This document shows positions 9,621 to 19,105 of a stretch of DNA of 64,000 nt, one piece after another. Positions within the stretch are counted from its first letter, which is position 1; each line of letters opens with the position of its first letter. This stretch comes from DASUXY01 sp036377675 (GTDB lineage Bacteria; Bacillota; Bacilli; Bacillales; Amphibacillaceae), in NCBI GenBank assembly GCA_036377675.1, contig DASUXY010000040.1, forward strand, positions 43,398 through 107,397, in the 5' to 3' direction. A program made the position numbers and the translations under genes. The notes beneath the pieces were generated by a model. It saw only the letters and a list, made by a program, of their open reading frames with translations, was not told the DNA's origin and ran no database searches.

Positions 9621-9660
9621 AAAAGGCTGTCCCAAAAGCTTAGCTTCGGTGACAACCTTC
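9621..9660 (-). terminator. Rho-independent terminator after accA
   Basis: On the minus strand, AAGGTTGTC pairs with GACAGCCTT (one G-T wobble) and is followed by TTTACTTTT. It starts just after the accA stop. The GGCTGTCC arm recurs in other hairpins of this window. Confidence 0.7.
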
Positions 9661-9664
9661 TCGA

Positions 9665-10621
9665 TTAAACTTCTTTAAAATCGCCAATCTGTTTATATTT
9701 TTGCCATCTTCTTTCCAATAGTTGTGTTGTCGACAATTGCTGAAGCTCTTTTAAAGACTGCTCCAAGACGATGTCGATATTATCGGCTTGATAAGTTAAA
9801 TCGTGATGAGCTCCGCCACGTGGCTCGGGAATAATTTTATCAATGACACCGAGCTTATGTAAGTCGTAGGAAGTAATCCTCAACGTTTCGGCTGCTTTCT
9901 TTGCCAAACCGGCATCTTTCCATAACAATGCAGCAGCACCTTCGGGAGAGATGACCGAATAGGTCGAGTTTTCCAGCATATGAATATGGTCACCAACGCC
10001 TAAAGCTAAAGCTCCACCACTCCCACCTTCTCCGATGACGATACAAACAATGGGTACTTGTAAACCGGCCATTTCCATTAAACTTGTCGCAATCGCTTCA
10101 CTTTGCCCACGTTCTTCAGCCGCTTTGCCGGGATACGCTCCTTTTGTATCAATAAAGCAAATAATCGGCCGGTTAAATTTTTCGGCTTGTTTCATATGAC
10201 GTAATGCTTTTCGATAACCTTCAGGATGTGGCATGCCGAAATTTCTTCTAACGTTTCCTTTCGTATCTTTTCCACGTTGATGACCGATAATCGTAACAGG
10301 CAACTCTTTGTAAAAAGCAATACCAGCTACAATCGCTTCGTCATCTCCGTAATAGCGATCACCGTGAAATTCTATAAAGTCGGTAAATATTTCCCCAATA
10401 TAATCTAACGTAGTCGGTCTTTGTTGATGTCTAGCAAGTTGAACACGGTCCCATGGGGTTAAATTACTGTATATGTTTTCTTCTAAGTCTTCGAGCCTTT
10501 GTTCTAACGATTCGATTTCTTTTGATAAATCCACTCCACTATTTTTCGTGAACTTTTTAAGCTCAGTGATCTTGTCTTTTAATTCAATCATTGGCTTTTC
10601 AAATTGTAAAATTTGCCTCAT
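9665..10621 (-). CDS. accA: Acetyl-CoA carboxylase, carboxyltransferase subunit alpha
   Basis: With AccD it transfers the carboxyl group from biotin to acetyl-CoA, giving malonyl-CoA for fatty acid synthesis. The 318 residues include LTPWDRVQLARH, the HGDRYYGDDEAIV block, RNFGMPHPEGYRKALR and the oxyanion-hole glycine segment IGEGGSGGALALGVG. The accD stop and accA start overlap as ATGA, so the two subunits are translationally coupled. Confidence 0.97.
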   Translation of the reverse strand: MRQILQFEKPMIELKDKITELKKFTKNSGVDLSKEIESLEQRLEDLEENIYSNLTPWDRVQLARHQQRPTTLDYIGEIFTDFIEFHGDRYYGDDEAIVAGIAFYKELPVTIIGHQRGKDTKGNVRRNFGMPHPEGYRKALRHMKQAEKFNRPIICFIDTKGAYPGKAAEERGQSEAIATSLMEMAGLQVPIVCIVIGEGGSGGALALGVGDHIHMLENSTYSVISPEGAAALLWKDAGLAKKAAETLRITSYDLHKLGVIDKIIPEPRGGAHHDLTYQADNIDIVLEQSLKELQQLSTTQLLERRWQKYKQIGDFKEV

Positions 10622-11481
10622 GATGGTTTTTCACCCTTCGCATGAATTTTCAGGATGGTTACTAATAAATCTTTGAGATCATGTCGATGGACGACTTTAT
10701 CCAATTGACCATGTTTCATTAAAAATTCAGCTGTTTGAAAATCATCTGGAAGCTTTTCGCGAATCGTTTGCTCAATAATTCGCCTCCCTGCAAAACCGAT
10801 TAAAGCACCTGGCTCAGCAAGATTGTAATCACCTAATGAAGCGAAACTAGCTGAAACCCCTCCTGTCGTTGGATGGGTCATTACAGAGATCATCAATCCA
10901 CCCGCTTCCGAAAACCTCTTAATAGCAACAGAAGTCTTCGTCATTTGCATTAAACTTAACACACCTTCTTGCATCCGCGCCCCACCAGAGGCTGTAAAAA
11001 TAATGAACGGGAGGGATTCATCTTTTGCCCGTTCAATCGCTCGAGTAATTTTTTCTCCGACAACCGATCCCATACTACCCATACGAAAACGTGCATCCAT
11101 TACAGCAAAACTTGTTGGTTGCCCAGCAATAAATCCTTTCCCAGTGACGACACCTTCGTTTAAACCGGTTTTTTGTTGGTCGTTTGCTAACTTCTCTTCA
11201 TAATCTGGAAAATCGAGAGGATTATTAGATGTTAATTGTTCGTCCCATTCAACGAACGTATCTTCATCAAATAGACTATCAATACGTTCCCAAGCGTTTA
11301 ACATATGGTGAAATCCACAATTCGGACAGACATTTAAATTTTTTTTCATTTCTTTTCGATAGTAAATTTTATAACAATTGTTACATTTTTTCATGATTCC
11401 TTCAGGGATATCTAATTTCGTCTCTTCATTGGGAATCGTTGCATACTTTCTTTTTCGATTCGCAAATAAATTTTTAAGCAT
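10618..11481 (-). CDS. accD: Acetyl-CoA carboxylase, carboxyltransferase subunit beta
   Basis: The beta subunit has 287 residues. An N-terminal zinc ribbon is visible as CNNC (about 33-36) and CPNC (about 52-55), followed by the crotonase-like core with FTASGGARMQEGVLSL and TGGVSASFASLGD. The start was placed at ATG 11481 (MLKNLFANRKRK), which has AAGGGGG six bases upstream; an ATG eight codons earlier lacks this. It overlaps accA by four bases. Confidence 0.97.
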   Translation of the reverse strand: MLKNLFANRKRKYATIPNEETKLDIPEGIMKKCNNCYKIYYRKEMKKNLNVCPNCGFHHMLNAWERIDSLFDEDTFVEWDEQLTSNNPLDFPDYEEKLANDQQKTGLNEGVVTGKGFIAGQPTSFAVMDARFRMGSMGSVVGEKITRAIERAKDESLPFIIFTASGGARMQEGVLSLMQMTKTSVAIKRFSEAGGLMISVMTHPTTGGVSASFASLGDYNLAEPGALIGFAGRRIIEQTIREKLPDDFQTAEFLMKHGQLDKVVHRHDLKDLLVTILKIHAKGEKPS

Positions 11482-11727
11482 GTAGTTCCCCCTTATCTTA
11501 GACAATTGTTCCGCGACTTTAACAGGTGAATATGTTACAACTTCACTTGTTGAGTCATTTCACGAAGAAAACATATCTCCATAATCATCATCACCCGAAA
11601 TGAAGTTATTTAACCTCCATCCTTAAAAAAAATAGTGTACGCCTTGCATGGTCCTTAAAAACTGGGTGTTATAAACTGATCAAACCTCTCTGATTTCATC
11701 CAGATGACTAAACATCGTCATCGTTTT

Positions 11728-12978
11728 TTAACGATTAGGGCATTTCTCGTTTATATGTGTCAAATCTCGTGTTTTTTGAGCGATTTCTTCTGGATCTACT
11801 TGCAAACGTGCGACACCTGATTCCATCGCTGCTTTTGCTACACTTGCTGCAACTGATGGTGCAACCCGTGGATCAAATGGAGCGGGGATAACATAATCTT
11901 CATGTAACTCATCTTCTGTAATGAGTGAGGCAATTGCTTCAGCCGCTGCAATTTTCATTTTTTCGTTAATTCTTGTTGCACGGACGTCTAATGCGCCTCG
12001 AAAAATACCTGGAAATGCTAAAACGTTATTTACTTGATTCGGGAAGTCTGATCGTCCAGTTCCAATGATCCGTGCCCCACTTTGTTTCGCAAGATCTGGC
12101 ATTATTTCTGGCTCCGGATTTGCCATAGCAAATAGAATGGGATCATCATTCATCTGTTTAATCATCTCTTTTGTTAATGCGCCCCCAACAGACACACCGA
12201 TAAACACATCCGCACCGACGAGAACATCAGCTAATGAACCTTCTTCTTTATTCGAATTTGTTATCTTTGCTACTTGTTCCTTAATGGCGTTCATCCGGTA
12301 AGGGCGCCCTTCATAAATGGCACCCTTTGAATCGCACATAATGATATTGCGAACACCTAAACTGTGCAATAAACGAATAATCGCGATACCCGCGGCACCA
12401 GCACCATTCGCGACCACTTTAATATTAGAAAACGATTTTCCGACTAATTTTAATGCATTCATTAAACCAGCAACTGTAACAATAGCTGTACCGTGTTGAT
12501 CATCATGAAAAATTGGAATGTTCATTTCCTTTTTTAAGCGTTCCTCAATAATAAAACAATTTGGAGATGCTATATCTTCCAAATTTACACCACCAAATGC
12601 CGGTTCAATTAATTTTACAGTTTCAACAATTTTTTCGACATCATTTGTATTTAGACAAATCGGGAATGAATCAACTCCAGCAAAGCTTTTAAAAAGAACT
12701 GACTTTCCTTCCATAACTGGTAAAGATGCCTCAGGACCAATATTTCCTAATCCTAAAACAGCTGAACCATCACTTACAACAGCTACCATGTTCCCCTTCA
12801 TCGTATAATCATAAACGGTTTCTTTACGATCATAGATTTCCTTACATGGTTCAGCAACTCCTGGGGAGTATGCTAAACTCAATTCATTTGAGTTTTGAAC
12901 AGAAACTTTCGAGTGTGTTGAAAGCTTCCCTTGATTAACCTTATGTATATGCAAGGCTTCATCTCGCAAACGTTTCAC
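11728..12978 (-). CDS. ytsJ: Malic enzyme (YtsJ type)
   Basis: Oxidative decarboxylation of malate to pyruvate. The 416-residue protein closely resembles B. subtilis YtsJ, the NADP-preferring malic enzyme that balances NADPH; cofactor preference here is by family only. Visible blocks are LAYSPGVAEPCKEI, the tyrosine/lysine region VYDYTMKGNMVAVVSDG, FHDDQHGTAIVTV and the nucleotide motif ANGAGAAGIAI. It stands alone between accD and dnaE with 240-280 base gaps on both sides. No clear terminator was recognised after it. Confidence 0.93.
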   Translation of the reverse strand: MKRLRDEALHIHKVNQGKLSTHSKVSVQNSNELSLAYSPGVAEPCKEIYDRKETVYDYTMKGNMVAVVSDGSAVLGLGNIGPEASLPVMEGKSVLFKSFAGVDSFPICLNTNDVEKIVETVKLIEPAFGGVNLEDIASPNCFIIEERLKKEMNIPIFHDDQHGTAIVTVAGLMNALKLVGKSFSNIKVVANGAGAAGIAIIRLLHSLGVRNIIMCDSKGAIYEGRPYRMNAIKEQVAKITNSNKEEGSLADVLVGADVFIGVSVGGALTKEMIKQMNDDPILFAMANPEPEIMPDLAKQSGARIIGTGRSDFPNQVNNVLAFPGIFRGALDVRATRINEKMKIAAAEAIASLITEDELHEDYVIPAPFDPRVAPSVAASVAKAAMESGVARLQVDPEEIAQKTRDLTHINEKCPNR

Positions 12979-13258
12979 GTTTATATCACTCCTTTTTTTG
13001 CAATGATAGGCTTTGAGTCGATGATGATTGCGGTGAAATCTTCTTAGATGAATATAATTATCTGTAAATACCTAACATTCCAAAATTATTTCCGTATAAA
13101 ATGTATTATAAACTACTGTTATTTTAGACGCTTTACAAGTGCTTAAATTACGTTAAAAAGGTGAATGATTATTCATTTTTCTAGTAAAGAAGTCTAAACA
13201 TTGACTCCTTCATTATAACAAATGGCAATTTTGTGTAAAGAGTGAAATGAATAAACAA

Positions 13259-16200
13259 TTATTTTACAACTACATTTTTCCTTCCAAAATAGTTATATAA
13301 CGTTTGTAAACACACTTCATTAAGTTGAATTAAATAATCATCCGTAAGTCGATATGCCCGCTTGCTTTGCGGGTGATAGATGATAATTGGCATTTTCCCC
13401 GAGCATTCGCGAGTTAACTGTTTAATAAAATCCAACGCTTCCTCACTCGATTGTTTCGTTAATTTAATAAACAAGTGCTCCGTCGGTGCAAAATTTTCCG
13501 CATCAAACGGCTTCATTGCTCTTACTAATAATTGTTTGCGATCATTTCGATCCTCAACTTGACCTTGAAGCGTAACGACCATCTCCTCTTGCAACCATCG
13601 ATTTATTTTTCGAAACAAATCCGGGAAAACAACGGCCTCGATTTCATTCGTTTCATCACTAAGAGTTACGAAAGCCATCCGGTCTCCACGTTTCGTTCGA
13701 ATCGGTTTCACCGCTTGGATAATCGCTGTACTTTTTATTTTCATTCGTTCCTTTAGCTTCTGAATGTTTTGAATGGTTACAAATCCTTGTTTCCGTAATT
13801 GTTTACGGTATTGTTGCAACGGATGACTCGAAATATATGTCCCGAGCAATTCTTTTTCATCGGCTAGTTTTTTTACTTGACTAAAGTCTTCAATATCCAC
13901 ATAAGACATTTGTAAAGTAAGTTCATCTTGAAACAAACTTGCTTGACCGACAAATTCCTTGAACAACTCTCCACGTTCAATTGCTTGATCCAATGAGGCA
14001 AGTAAACTCGCACGATTGGAATACGTTTCATCAAACGCTCCTGCTAAGATCAGTTGTTCAATAACCTTTCGATTAACAACTTTTAGTGGTACGCGTAAAC
14101 AAAAGTCAAACAAGTGTTTAAATGGGCCTTGTTTCCTTGCCTTTACAATTTCCTTCACAACTTGGTTACCGATGCCCTTAATAGCTAATAAACCCATCCG
14201 GATACCTTGTTGTTCGACTGTATATTTTCCAATACTTTTATTAATGGATGGTGGGGCGATGGTGACGTTTAATTCCTTCAGTTCCTTAATATATGTGCGT
14301 GATTTTTTTTGTTGATTTAAAACCGAACTTAGTAATTCTGCAAAAAAATATTTCGGATAATGTGTCTTTAAATACGCTAATTGATACGATATTTTACTAT
14401 AAGCGACCGCATGGCTTTTAGGGAAGCCATAATTGGAAAACTTCATAATCCAGTGAAATAGTTCTTCGGCAACTTGTTGATCATATCCGTGTGTAAGGCA
14501 CCCTTGAATAAATTTTTCTCTCTGTTTCGTAATCATCCGTTCGTTCTTTTTGCTAATCGCTCTTCTCAACAAATCCGCTTGGCCTAATGAATAGCCCGCA
14601 ATTTTGTGAGCAATTTGCATGATCTGTTCTTGGTAAATAAGCACACCGTATGTCGATTTTAAAATCGGCTCTAAATCCGAATGAGGATAATCGACACGTT
14701 GACGCTTATGCTTGCGATCAATATACACTTGAATAAACTCCATCGGACCCGGGCGATAGAGAGCATTAACAGCAACAATATCTTCAAAAGCGGTTGGCTT
14801 TAGGCGAGCGAGCACTCGTTTCATACCGTTTGATTCCAATTGAAAAATTCCATTCGTCTTTCCTCGTTGCAACAATTGAAACGTTTGATCATCATGATGA
14901 GGAATTTTTTTTAATGTAATCTGTTTGTTCTCTCCTAAGCGAATGGAATGTACGATTCGCTCTAATAAAGTTAGATTGCGCAATCCGAGAAAATCGATTT
15001 TCAAAAGTCCTAATGCTTCTAACTCATCCATTGAATATTGGGTTAATCGCATCCCATTTGCTCCAATCGTAAGCGGAACATGTTGGATGAGCGGTTGTTC
15101 ACTAATAATAACTCCAGCTGCGTGGGTCGATATATGCCTTGGTAATCCTTCCAATGTAACAGCTATCGAAAAAAACAACTGTAACGTTTTAGATTGGTTC
15201 ATATATTCCTTTAATTCTTTTTCCGTTGCTACTATTTCTCTTAACGTTTGCCCCGATTGCACAGGAATATGCCGTAAAATAAAAGCAGCATCTCGCTCGT
15301 CCACATTACATGTTTTGATCATCTCTCGTACGACTGACCGAGCCGCAAAAGTACCAAATGTTATGATTTGAGCAACATGCTCACTTCCATATTTCTGACG
15401 AACGTATTCGATCACTTCATCTCGGCGGTGGTCCGAAAAATCGATATCGATATCAGGCATCGTAATCCGCTCTGGATTTAGAAATCGTTCAAATAATAAA
15501 TCGTGCTTTATCGGGTCTACTTCCGTGATATTAAGCACATAGGCAACGACGGAACCTGCTGAAGAACCTCTCCCAGGCCCAACTAATATGTTATTCTCTT
15601 TTGCATACTTTACAAAGTCCCAAACGATTAAAAAGTAATCACTAAAGCCCATCGTTTGAATGATTTCGAGTTCATAGGCCAGTCGCTTCGTAATTTCCTC
15701 AGTAACGGTTTTATATGTTGCTTTTACTTGACGCCAGCAAAGTTTTTCTAAATACTCGTGAGCGGTCATATCTTTTGGAACGGGATATGTAGGTAGTTTC
15801 CGTTTTGTAAAATCCAATGAAACGTGACACTTTGCTGCGACTCTTTCCGTTTCCTGTAACACTTCTGGCCAAACCGCGCCAAATATCCGTTCCATTTCTA
15901 TCTCTGTTCGTAAATGACGTTGCTTACGAGTTGGGTCCATTTTTTGTGGAGAACATTTTTTTCCGTCTTTCATCGCCTGTAAACAATCATAAGCTAGGTC
16001 ATCGCCTGCATTGAGATAGCGCACATCATGAATAGCAACGACAGGTATTCGGTACGTTTCTTGAAAAGCTTGAACAGGTTTATGTAGTGTTCGTTCACTT
16101 TGCAGTCCATGATCGGCTATTCCTAAATAAAAATCGCCTCGTGCGAACATCTCTTCCCACTGTTTTACATGGTCATGAATTTGTTCATAAGATGCCTCAT

Positions 16201-16603
16201 GAAATTGCTGTTTAAGCTTGCTTGTATGAACGGGTAAAATACAAATAAGATCTTTCGTATATTGTCTTAAATCCGTTTTTGCTAGCGATAATTGCTCATG
16301 TAAGTTAATGTGACTGCTTATCTTGATTAACTGTTGATAGCCTTTATTATTTTTAGCTAAAAGAATGACTTGCTCGGTCGTTTGCTCTTCATCGATGACG
16401 TGAATGCTCAGTCCGATAATCGGCTTTATGCCATATCGTTTGCACATTTTATAAAATGGAATGACTCCATATAAAACATTTTCATCCGTTAAAGCAATTG
16501 CTTCAAAGCCTAGTTCGAAAGCTTTTTTAACTAATTTTTCAATTGTGATCGTACTATCCATCAAGCTATATCCACTTCTGACTTGTAAATGTGTGAATGA
16601 CAT
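13259..16603 (-). CDS. dnaE: DNA polymerase III alpha subunit DnaE
   Basis: A 1114-residue C-family polymerase of the DnaE (not PolC) type. Domains in order are an N-terminal PHP domain (FTHLQVRSGYSLMD), the palm with catalytic acids PDIDIDFSDHR near residue 383, the fingers with RPGPMEFI and SKKNERM, a helix-hairpin-helix region and a C-terminal OB fold (about 950-1040). No 3'-5' exonuclease domain is inserted, unlike PolC. In B. subtilis DnaE extends RNA primers before hand-off to PolC. It diverges from ytrH. Confidence 0.96.
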   Translation of the reverse strand: MSFTHLQVRSGYSLMDSTITIEKLVKKAFELGFEAIALTDENVLYGVIPFYKMCKRYGIKPIIGLSIHVIDEEQTTEQVILLAKNNKGYQQLIKISSHINLHEQLSLAKTDLRQYTKDLICILPVHTSKLKQQFHEASYEQIHDHVKQWEEMFARGDFYLGIADHGLQSERTLHKPVQAFQETYRIPVVAIHDVRYLNAGDDLAYDCLQAMKDGKKCSPQKMDPTRKQRHLRTEIEMERIFGAVWPEVLQETERVAAKCHVSLDFTKRKLPTYPVPKDMTAHEYLEKLCWRQVKATYKTVTEEITKRLAYELEIIQTMGFSDYFLIVWDFVKYAKENNILVGPGRGSSAGSVVAYVLNITEVDPIKHDLLFERFLNPERITMPDIDIDFSDHRRDEVIEYVRQKYGSEHVAQIITFGTFAARSVVREMIKTCNVDERDAAFILRHIPVQSGQTLREIVATEKELKEYMNQSKTLQLFFSIAVTLEGLPRHISTHAAGVIISEQPLIQHVPLTIGANGMRLTQYSMDELEALGLLKIDFLGLRNLTLLERIVHSIRLGENKQITLKKIPHHDDQTFQLLQRGKTNGIFQLESNGMKRVLARLKPTAFEDIVAVNALYRPGPMEFIQVYIDRKHKRQRVDYPHSDLEPILKSTYGVLIYQEQIMQIAHKIAGYSLGQADLLRRAISKKNERMITKQREKFIQGCLTHGYDQQVAEELFHWIMKFSNYGFPKSHAVAYSKISYQLAYLKTHYPKYFFAELLSSVLNQQKKSRTYIKELKELNVTIAPPSINKSIGKYTVEQQGIRMGLLAIKGIGNQVVKEIVKARKQGPFKHLFDFCLRVPLKVVNRKVIEQLILAGAFDETYSNRASLLASLDQAIERGELFKEFVGQASLFQDELTLQMSYVDIEDFSQVKKLADEKELLGTYISSHPLQQYRKQLRKQGFVTIQNIQKLKERMKIKSTAIIQAVKPIRTKRGDRMAFVTLSDETNEIEAVVFPDLFRKINRWLQEEMVVTLQGQVEDRNDRKQLLVRAMKPFDAENFAPTEHLFIKLTKQSSEEALDFIKQLTRECSGKMPIIIYHPQSKRAYRLTDDYLIQLNEVCLQTLYNYFGRKNVVVK

Positions 16604-16735
16604 ACGACCCCACCTTTAAATAGTCTGCATCTATTATATCGAATGAAACATTTCTATGCATGAAACACTATCTTGTTAATCATATGTTGTCCATCGGCAC
16701 ATATAATGATAAAAGTACAGCTCATGGGGAAGTGT

Positions 16736-17074
16736 ATGCATATGCACGAACGATTTTTCACTTCTTTTATCCATTGTTACTTTATCGCATTCGGTGTAGT
16801 TATCGGAGGTGCGTTAATCGGAAGCATCGGTTCATTTGTAACAGGAGAAGCCCCCTTAACCGCAATGGGGCGAATTGCTAAAGGGTTGCGCATTTGGGCG
16901 ATCGTAGCAGCTATTGGGGGAACATTTGATGCAATTGCTAGTTTAGAAAGGGGTTTTCTAGACGGATCCACCGTCGATCTCGTCAAACAATTGTTATTGA
17001 TCCTTTCGGCAATGGGTGGAGTAAAAACAGCAATCATTTTAATTGAATGGATGATTCAGGAAGGTGTTTCATAA
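16736..17074 (+). CDS. ytrH: Sporulation membrane protein YtrH
   Basis: A small membrane protein of 112 residues with the YtrH blocks FIAFGVVIGGALIG, FVTGEAPLTAMGRIAKGL and LRIWAIVAAIGGTFDAI, predicting about three membrane spans. In B. subtilis ytrH and ytrI are transcribed by sigma-E and are needed for efficient sporulation. The start chosen is ATG at 16736, with GGGGA upstream; an ATG two codons later is also possible. Longer upstream starts give a non-conserved leader. The stop overlaps the ytrI start as TAATG. Confidence 0.85.
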   Translation: MHMHERFFTSFIHCYFIAFGVVIGGALIGSIGSFVTGEAPLTAMGRIAKGLRIWAIVAAIGGTFDAIASLERGFLDGSTVDLVKQLLLILSAMGGVKTAIILIEWMIQEGVS

Positions 17075-17577
17075 TGCATGTGCCACCGTACTATAAAAAA
17101 AAGAGTTGGCAACGTTTAATGATCGGTGCCTTTTTTGGTGCGGTGATTGCCTATTGTCTATTTATGTTTATGTATGGAAAAATGTACGAACAGATGATAG
17201 AAGAAAACTTAGATTTACAAGTGGAACTGTCCGATCTGAAAAAGCATAATGAAGCCCTTTTAAAAGATAATGAAGATTTAGATGAACAATCAAAAAAACG
17301 AGTCACTATTAATTCGATAGAAACTGAATTGATCCATGCGAAAGAATTGCGACTCGATCCTTTAATTGTTCATCAATTAGAAGAATTAATAAAGGATGAT
17401 ATTGGCCATCTGATTGGACAAGATGTTGCAGTCATCAGTAAAAGTGATCGATTGTTAATTTCTACGCTTGAGAACAAAACATATAACATTGATGATTTTT
17501 CATATCGATTACATATAAAAAAACTAATCATTTCACAGCAATTAAAAATTACTGCCCACGTAAAACTTGGGGCTTGA
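17074..17577 (+). CDS. ytrI: Sporulation protein YtrI
   Basis: 167 residues beginning MHVPPYYKKKSWQR, with one membrane span at about 16-37 and then a coiled-coil stretch (about 40-75) rich in Glu, Leu and Lys, followed by a small soluble domain. This layout and the coupling to ytrH identify it as YtrI. ATG at 17074 overlaps the ytrH stop and has AGGAAGGTG upstream, so it was preferred to an ATG nine codons earlier. The biochemical role is unknown; known data tie it to sporulation. Confidence 0.85.
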   Translation: MHVPPYYKKKSWQRLMIGAFFGAVIAYCLFMFMYGKMYEQMIEENLDLQVELSDLKKHNEALLKDNEDLDEQSKKRVTINSIETELIHAKELRLDPLIVHQLEELIKDDIGHLIGQDVAVISKSDRLLISTLENKTYNIDDFSYRLHIKKLIISQQLKITAHVKLGA

Positions 17578-17654
17578 TGAATGATGATCTGCACCACGTA
17601 TTCAATCGCTCTTTCTAATCTATCATTCGGCAATTGTTCACAAATATTTTTTTA

Positions 17655-17690
17655 TAAAAAAACGTGCTAAGAAAACATAGCACGTTTTTC
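17655..17690. terminator. Bidirectional terminator between ytrI and nrnA
   Basis: Arms AAACGTGCTA and TAGCACGTTT (17659-17668 region with 17678-17687) flank an eight-base loop, with A-run on the left and T-run on the right. It can serve ytrI on the plus strand and nrnA on the minus strand, which converge here. Confidence 0.85.
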
Positions 17691-17696
17691 ATCTTT

Positions 17697-18653
17697 TTAT
17701 TCATCTGAGGAAAGATTGTTTGCACATACTTTTTCCAGATCATGAACTAAGTCATCGGCTGCTTTCCAACTTGTAATCGATGCTCCTGCAGCAAGGGGGT
17801 GGCCCCCACCGCCATATTTTGCAGCAATTGTATTAATGACCGGGCCTTTTGAACGAATTCTTACGCGAATCGCTTCTTCTTCTTCAACAAAGATCGCCCA
17901 TGCCTTCACACCGATAATATCTCCAAATACACCGACAATTTGACCGGTTTCGAGTGGATCGACACCGTATGTTTGTAATATTTCTTTCGTCAACTTAACA
18001 GAACTAACCCCTGTCGATGTAAGGTTGAAGTTTTTTAAAATATAGCCTCTCAACCTGGCAACATTCTCTTTAATGCTATATAAATGTGCATACAACTGCG
18101 GCCGATCAAAGTGATAGTCAACGAGATCAGTTGCATATTGGAACGTTTTTTGTGTCGTACTCGGAAACAAAAATCTTCCCGTATCTCCGACGATACCTGC
18201 GTATAAAAGTCTGGCAGCTTCTGAATTCATCTGCAATCCTTCTTCTTTACCGTGCAGATAAAGTTCATAAATCATTTCGGAAGTAGAACTTGCTGTTGTA
18301 TCGACCCATTGAATATCTCCGTATTCATCAACATTCGGATGATGATCTATTTTAATGAGTTGATCACCCGATGTATAGCGCTTATCATCAATCCGATCCG
18401 TATTTGCGGTGTCACAGACGATGACTAAGGCTTCCTCATAAACGGATTCATCAATCTCATCCATCCGAACTAAAAATGTGTAAGCTGGGTCTTCTTTTCC
18501 AACGATCCACACTTTTTTATTCGGAAACGATTGTTGTATAACCTCTTTTAATCCAGCTTGTGACCCGAGGGCATCTGGGTCTGGGCGGACATGCCGATGA
18601 ATAATAATCGTATCGTATTGTTTAATCGCTTGAATAATTTGATCTAGTTTCAT
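17697..18653 (-). CDS. nrnA: Bifunctional oligoribonuclease / pAp phosphatase NrnA
   Basis: A DHH/DHHA1 phosphoesterase of 318 residues (B. subtilis YtqI). The DHH domain shows HVRPDPDALGSQ, VCDTANTDRID and KIDHHPNVD; the C-terminal DHHA1 domain shows KYGGGGHPLAAGAS. The family degrades short RNA oligonucleotides and dephosphorylates 3'-phosphoadenosine 5'-phosphate. It follows the ytrHI pair on the opposite strand, as in B. subtilis. Confidence 0.94.
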   Translation of the reverse strand: MKLDQIIQAIKQYDTIIIHRHVRPDPDALGSQAGLKEVIQQSFPNKKVWIVGKEDPAYTFLVRMDEIDESVYEEALVIVCDTANTDRIDDKRYTSGDQLIKIDHHPNVDEYGDIQWVDTTASSTSEMIYELYLHGKEEGLQMNSEAARLLYAGIVGDTGRFLFPSTTQKTFQYATDLVDYHFDRPQLYAHLYSIKENVARLRGYILKNFNLTSTGVSSVKLTKEILQTYGVDPLETGQIVGVFGDIIGVKAWAIFVEEEEAIRVRIRSKGPVINTIAAKYGGGGHPLAAGASITSWKAADDLVHDLEKVCANNLSSDE

Positions 18654-18793
18654 AAATTATACTCCCTTTGCTTACATAGCTTGTTTATTTTCATTGAATA
18701 TCATTCACAACTTATCTTTCTGGAAAAATTCATCTATAAGAGATACAATATACGAGTAAGTTTACTACAAAAATGACTATAGGAGTAGAGTAA

Positions 18794-19102
18794 ATGATTA
18801 TTATTTTTCCGATTATTATCGTCATATCAATTGTTCTCTATATCTATTATAAAGTAGCTATCCTCCGAACGAAGGATCAATTGACACAAGCATATTTCAA
18901 CGGGCGAGCGCGCACTTTCCTCGGTAGCTTTGTCCTCTTCTTTGGGATTAATCAATACATATTTTATGAAACAAAGTTTTCCCTATTCGTCGGCATCATT
19001 TTTGTAATTCTCGGTGGGTTACAAATGTATGATGGATTTAAGGAAGCGAAACATTACCAAAAAGAATGGCGTCGCCTCAATGGACCGTCAAGTAAACTGT
19101 GA
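18794..19102 (+). CDS. ytpI: YtpI-family membrane protein
   Basis: 102 residues with three hydrophobic segments: about 1-17, 38-55 and 58-77. The block FNGRARTFLGSFVLFFGINQ matches the YtpI family. No function is established. The reading frame has ATG at 18794 preceded by AGGAGTAG. It converges on ytoI with only three bases between the two stop codons and no visible terminator. Confidence 0.8.
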   Translation: MIIIFPIIIVISIVLYIYYKVAILRTKDQLTQAYFNGRARTFLGSFVLFFGINQYIFYETKFSLFVGIIFVILGGLQMYDGFKEAKHYQKEWRRLNGPSSKL

Positions 19103-19105
19103 CTT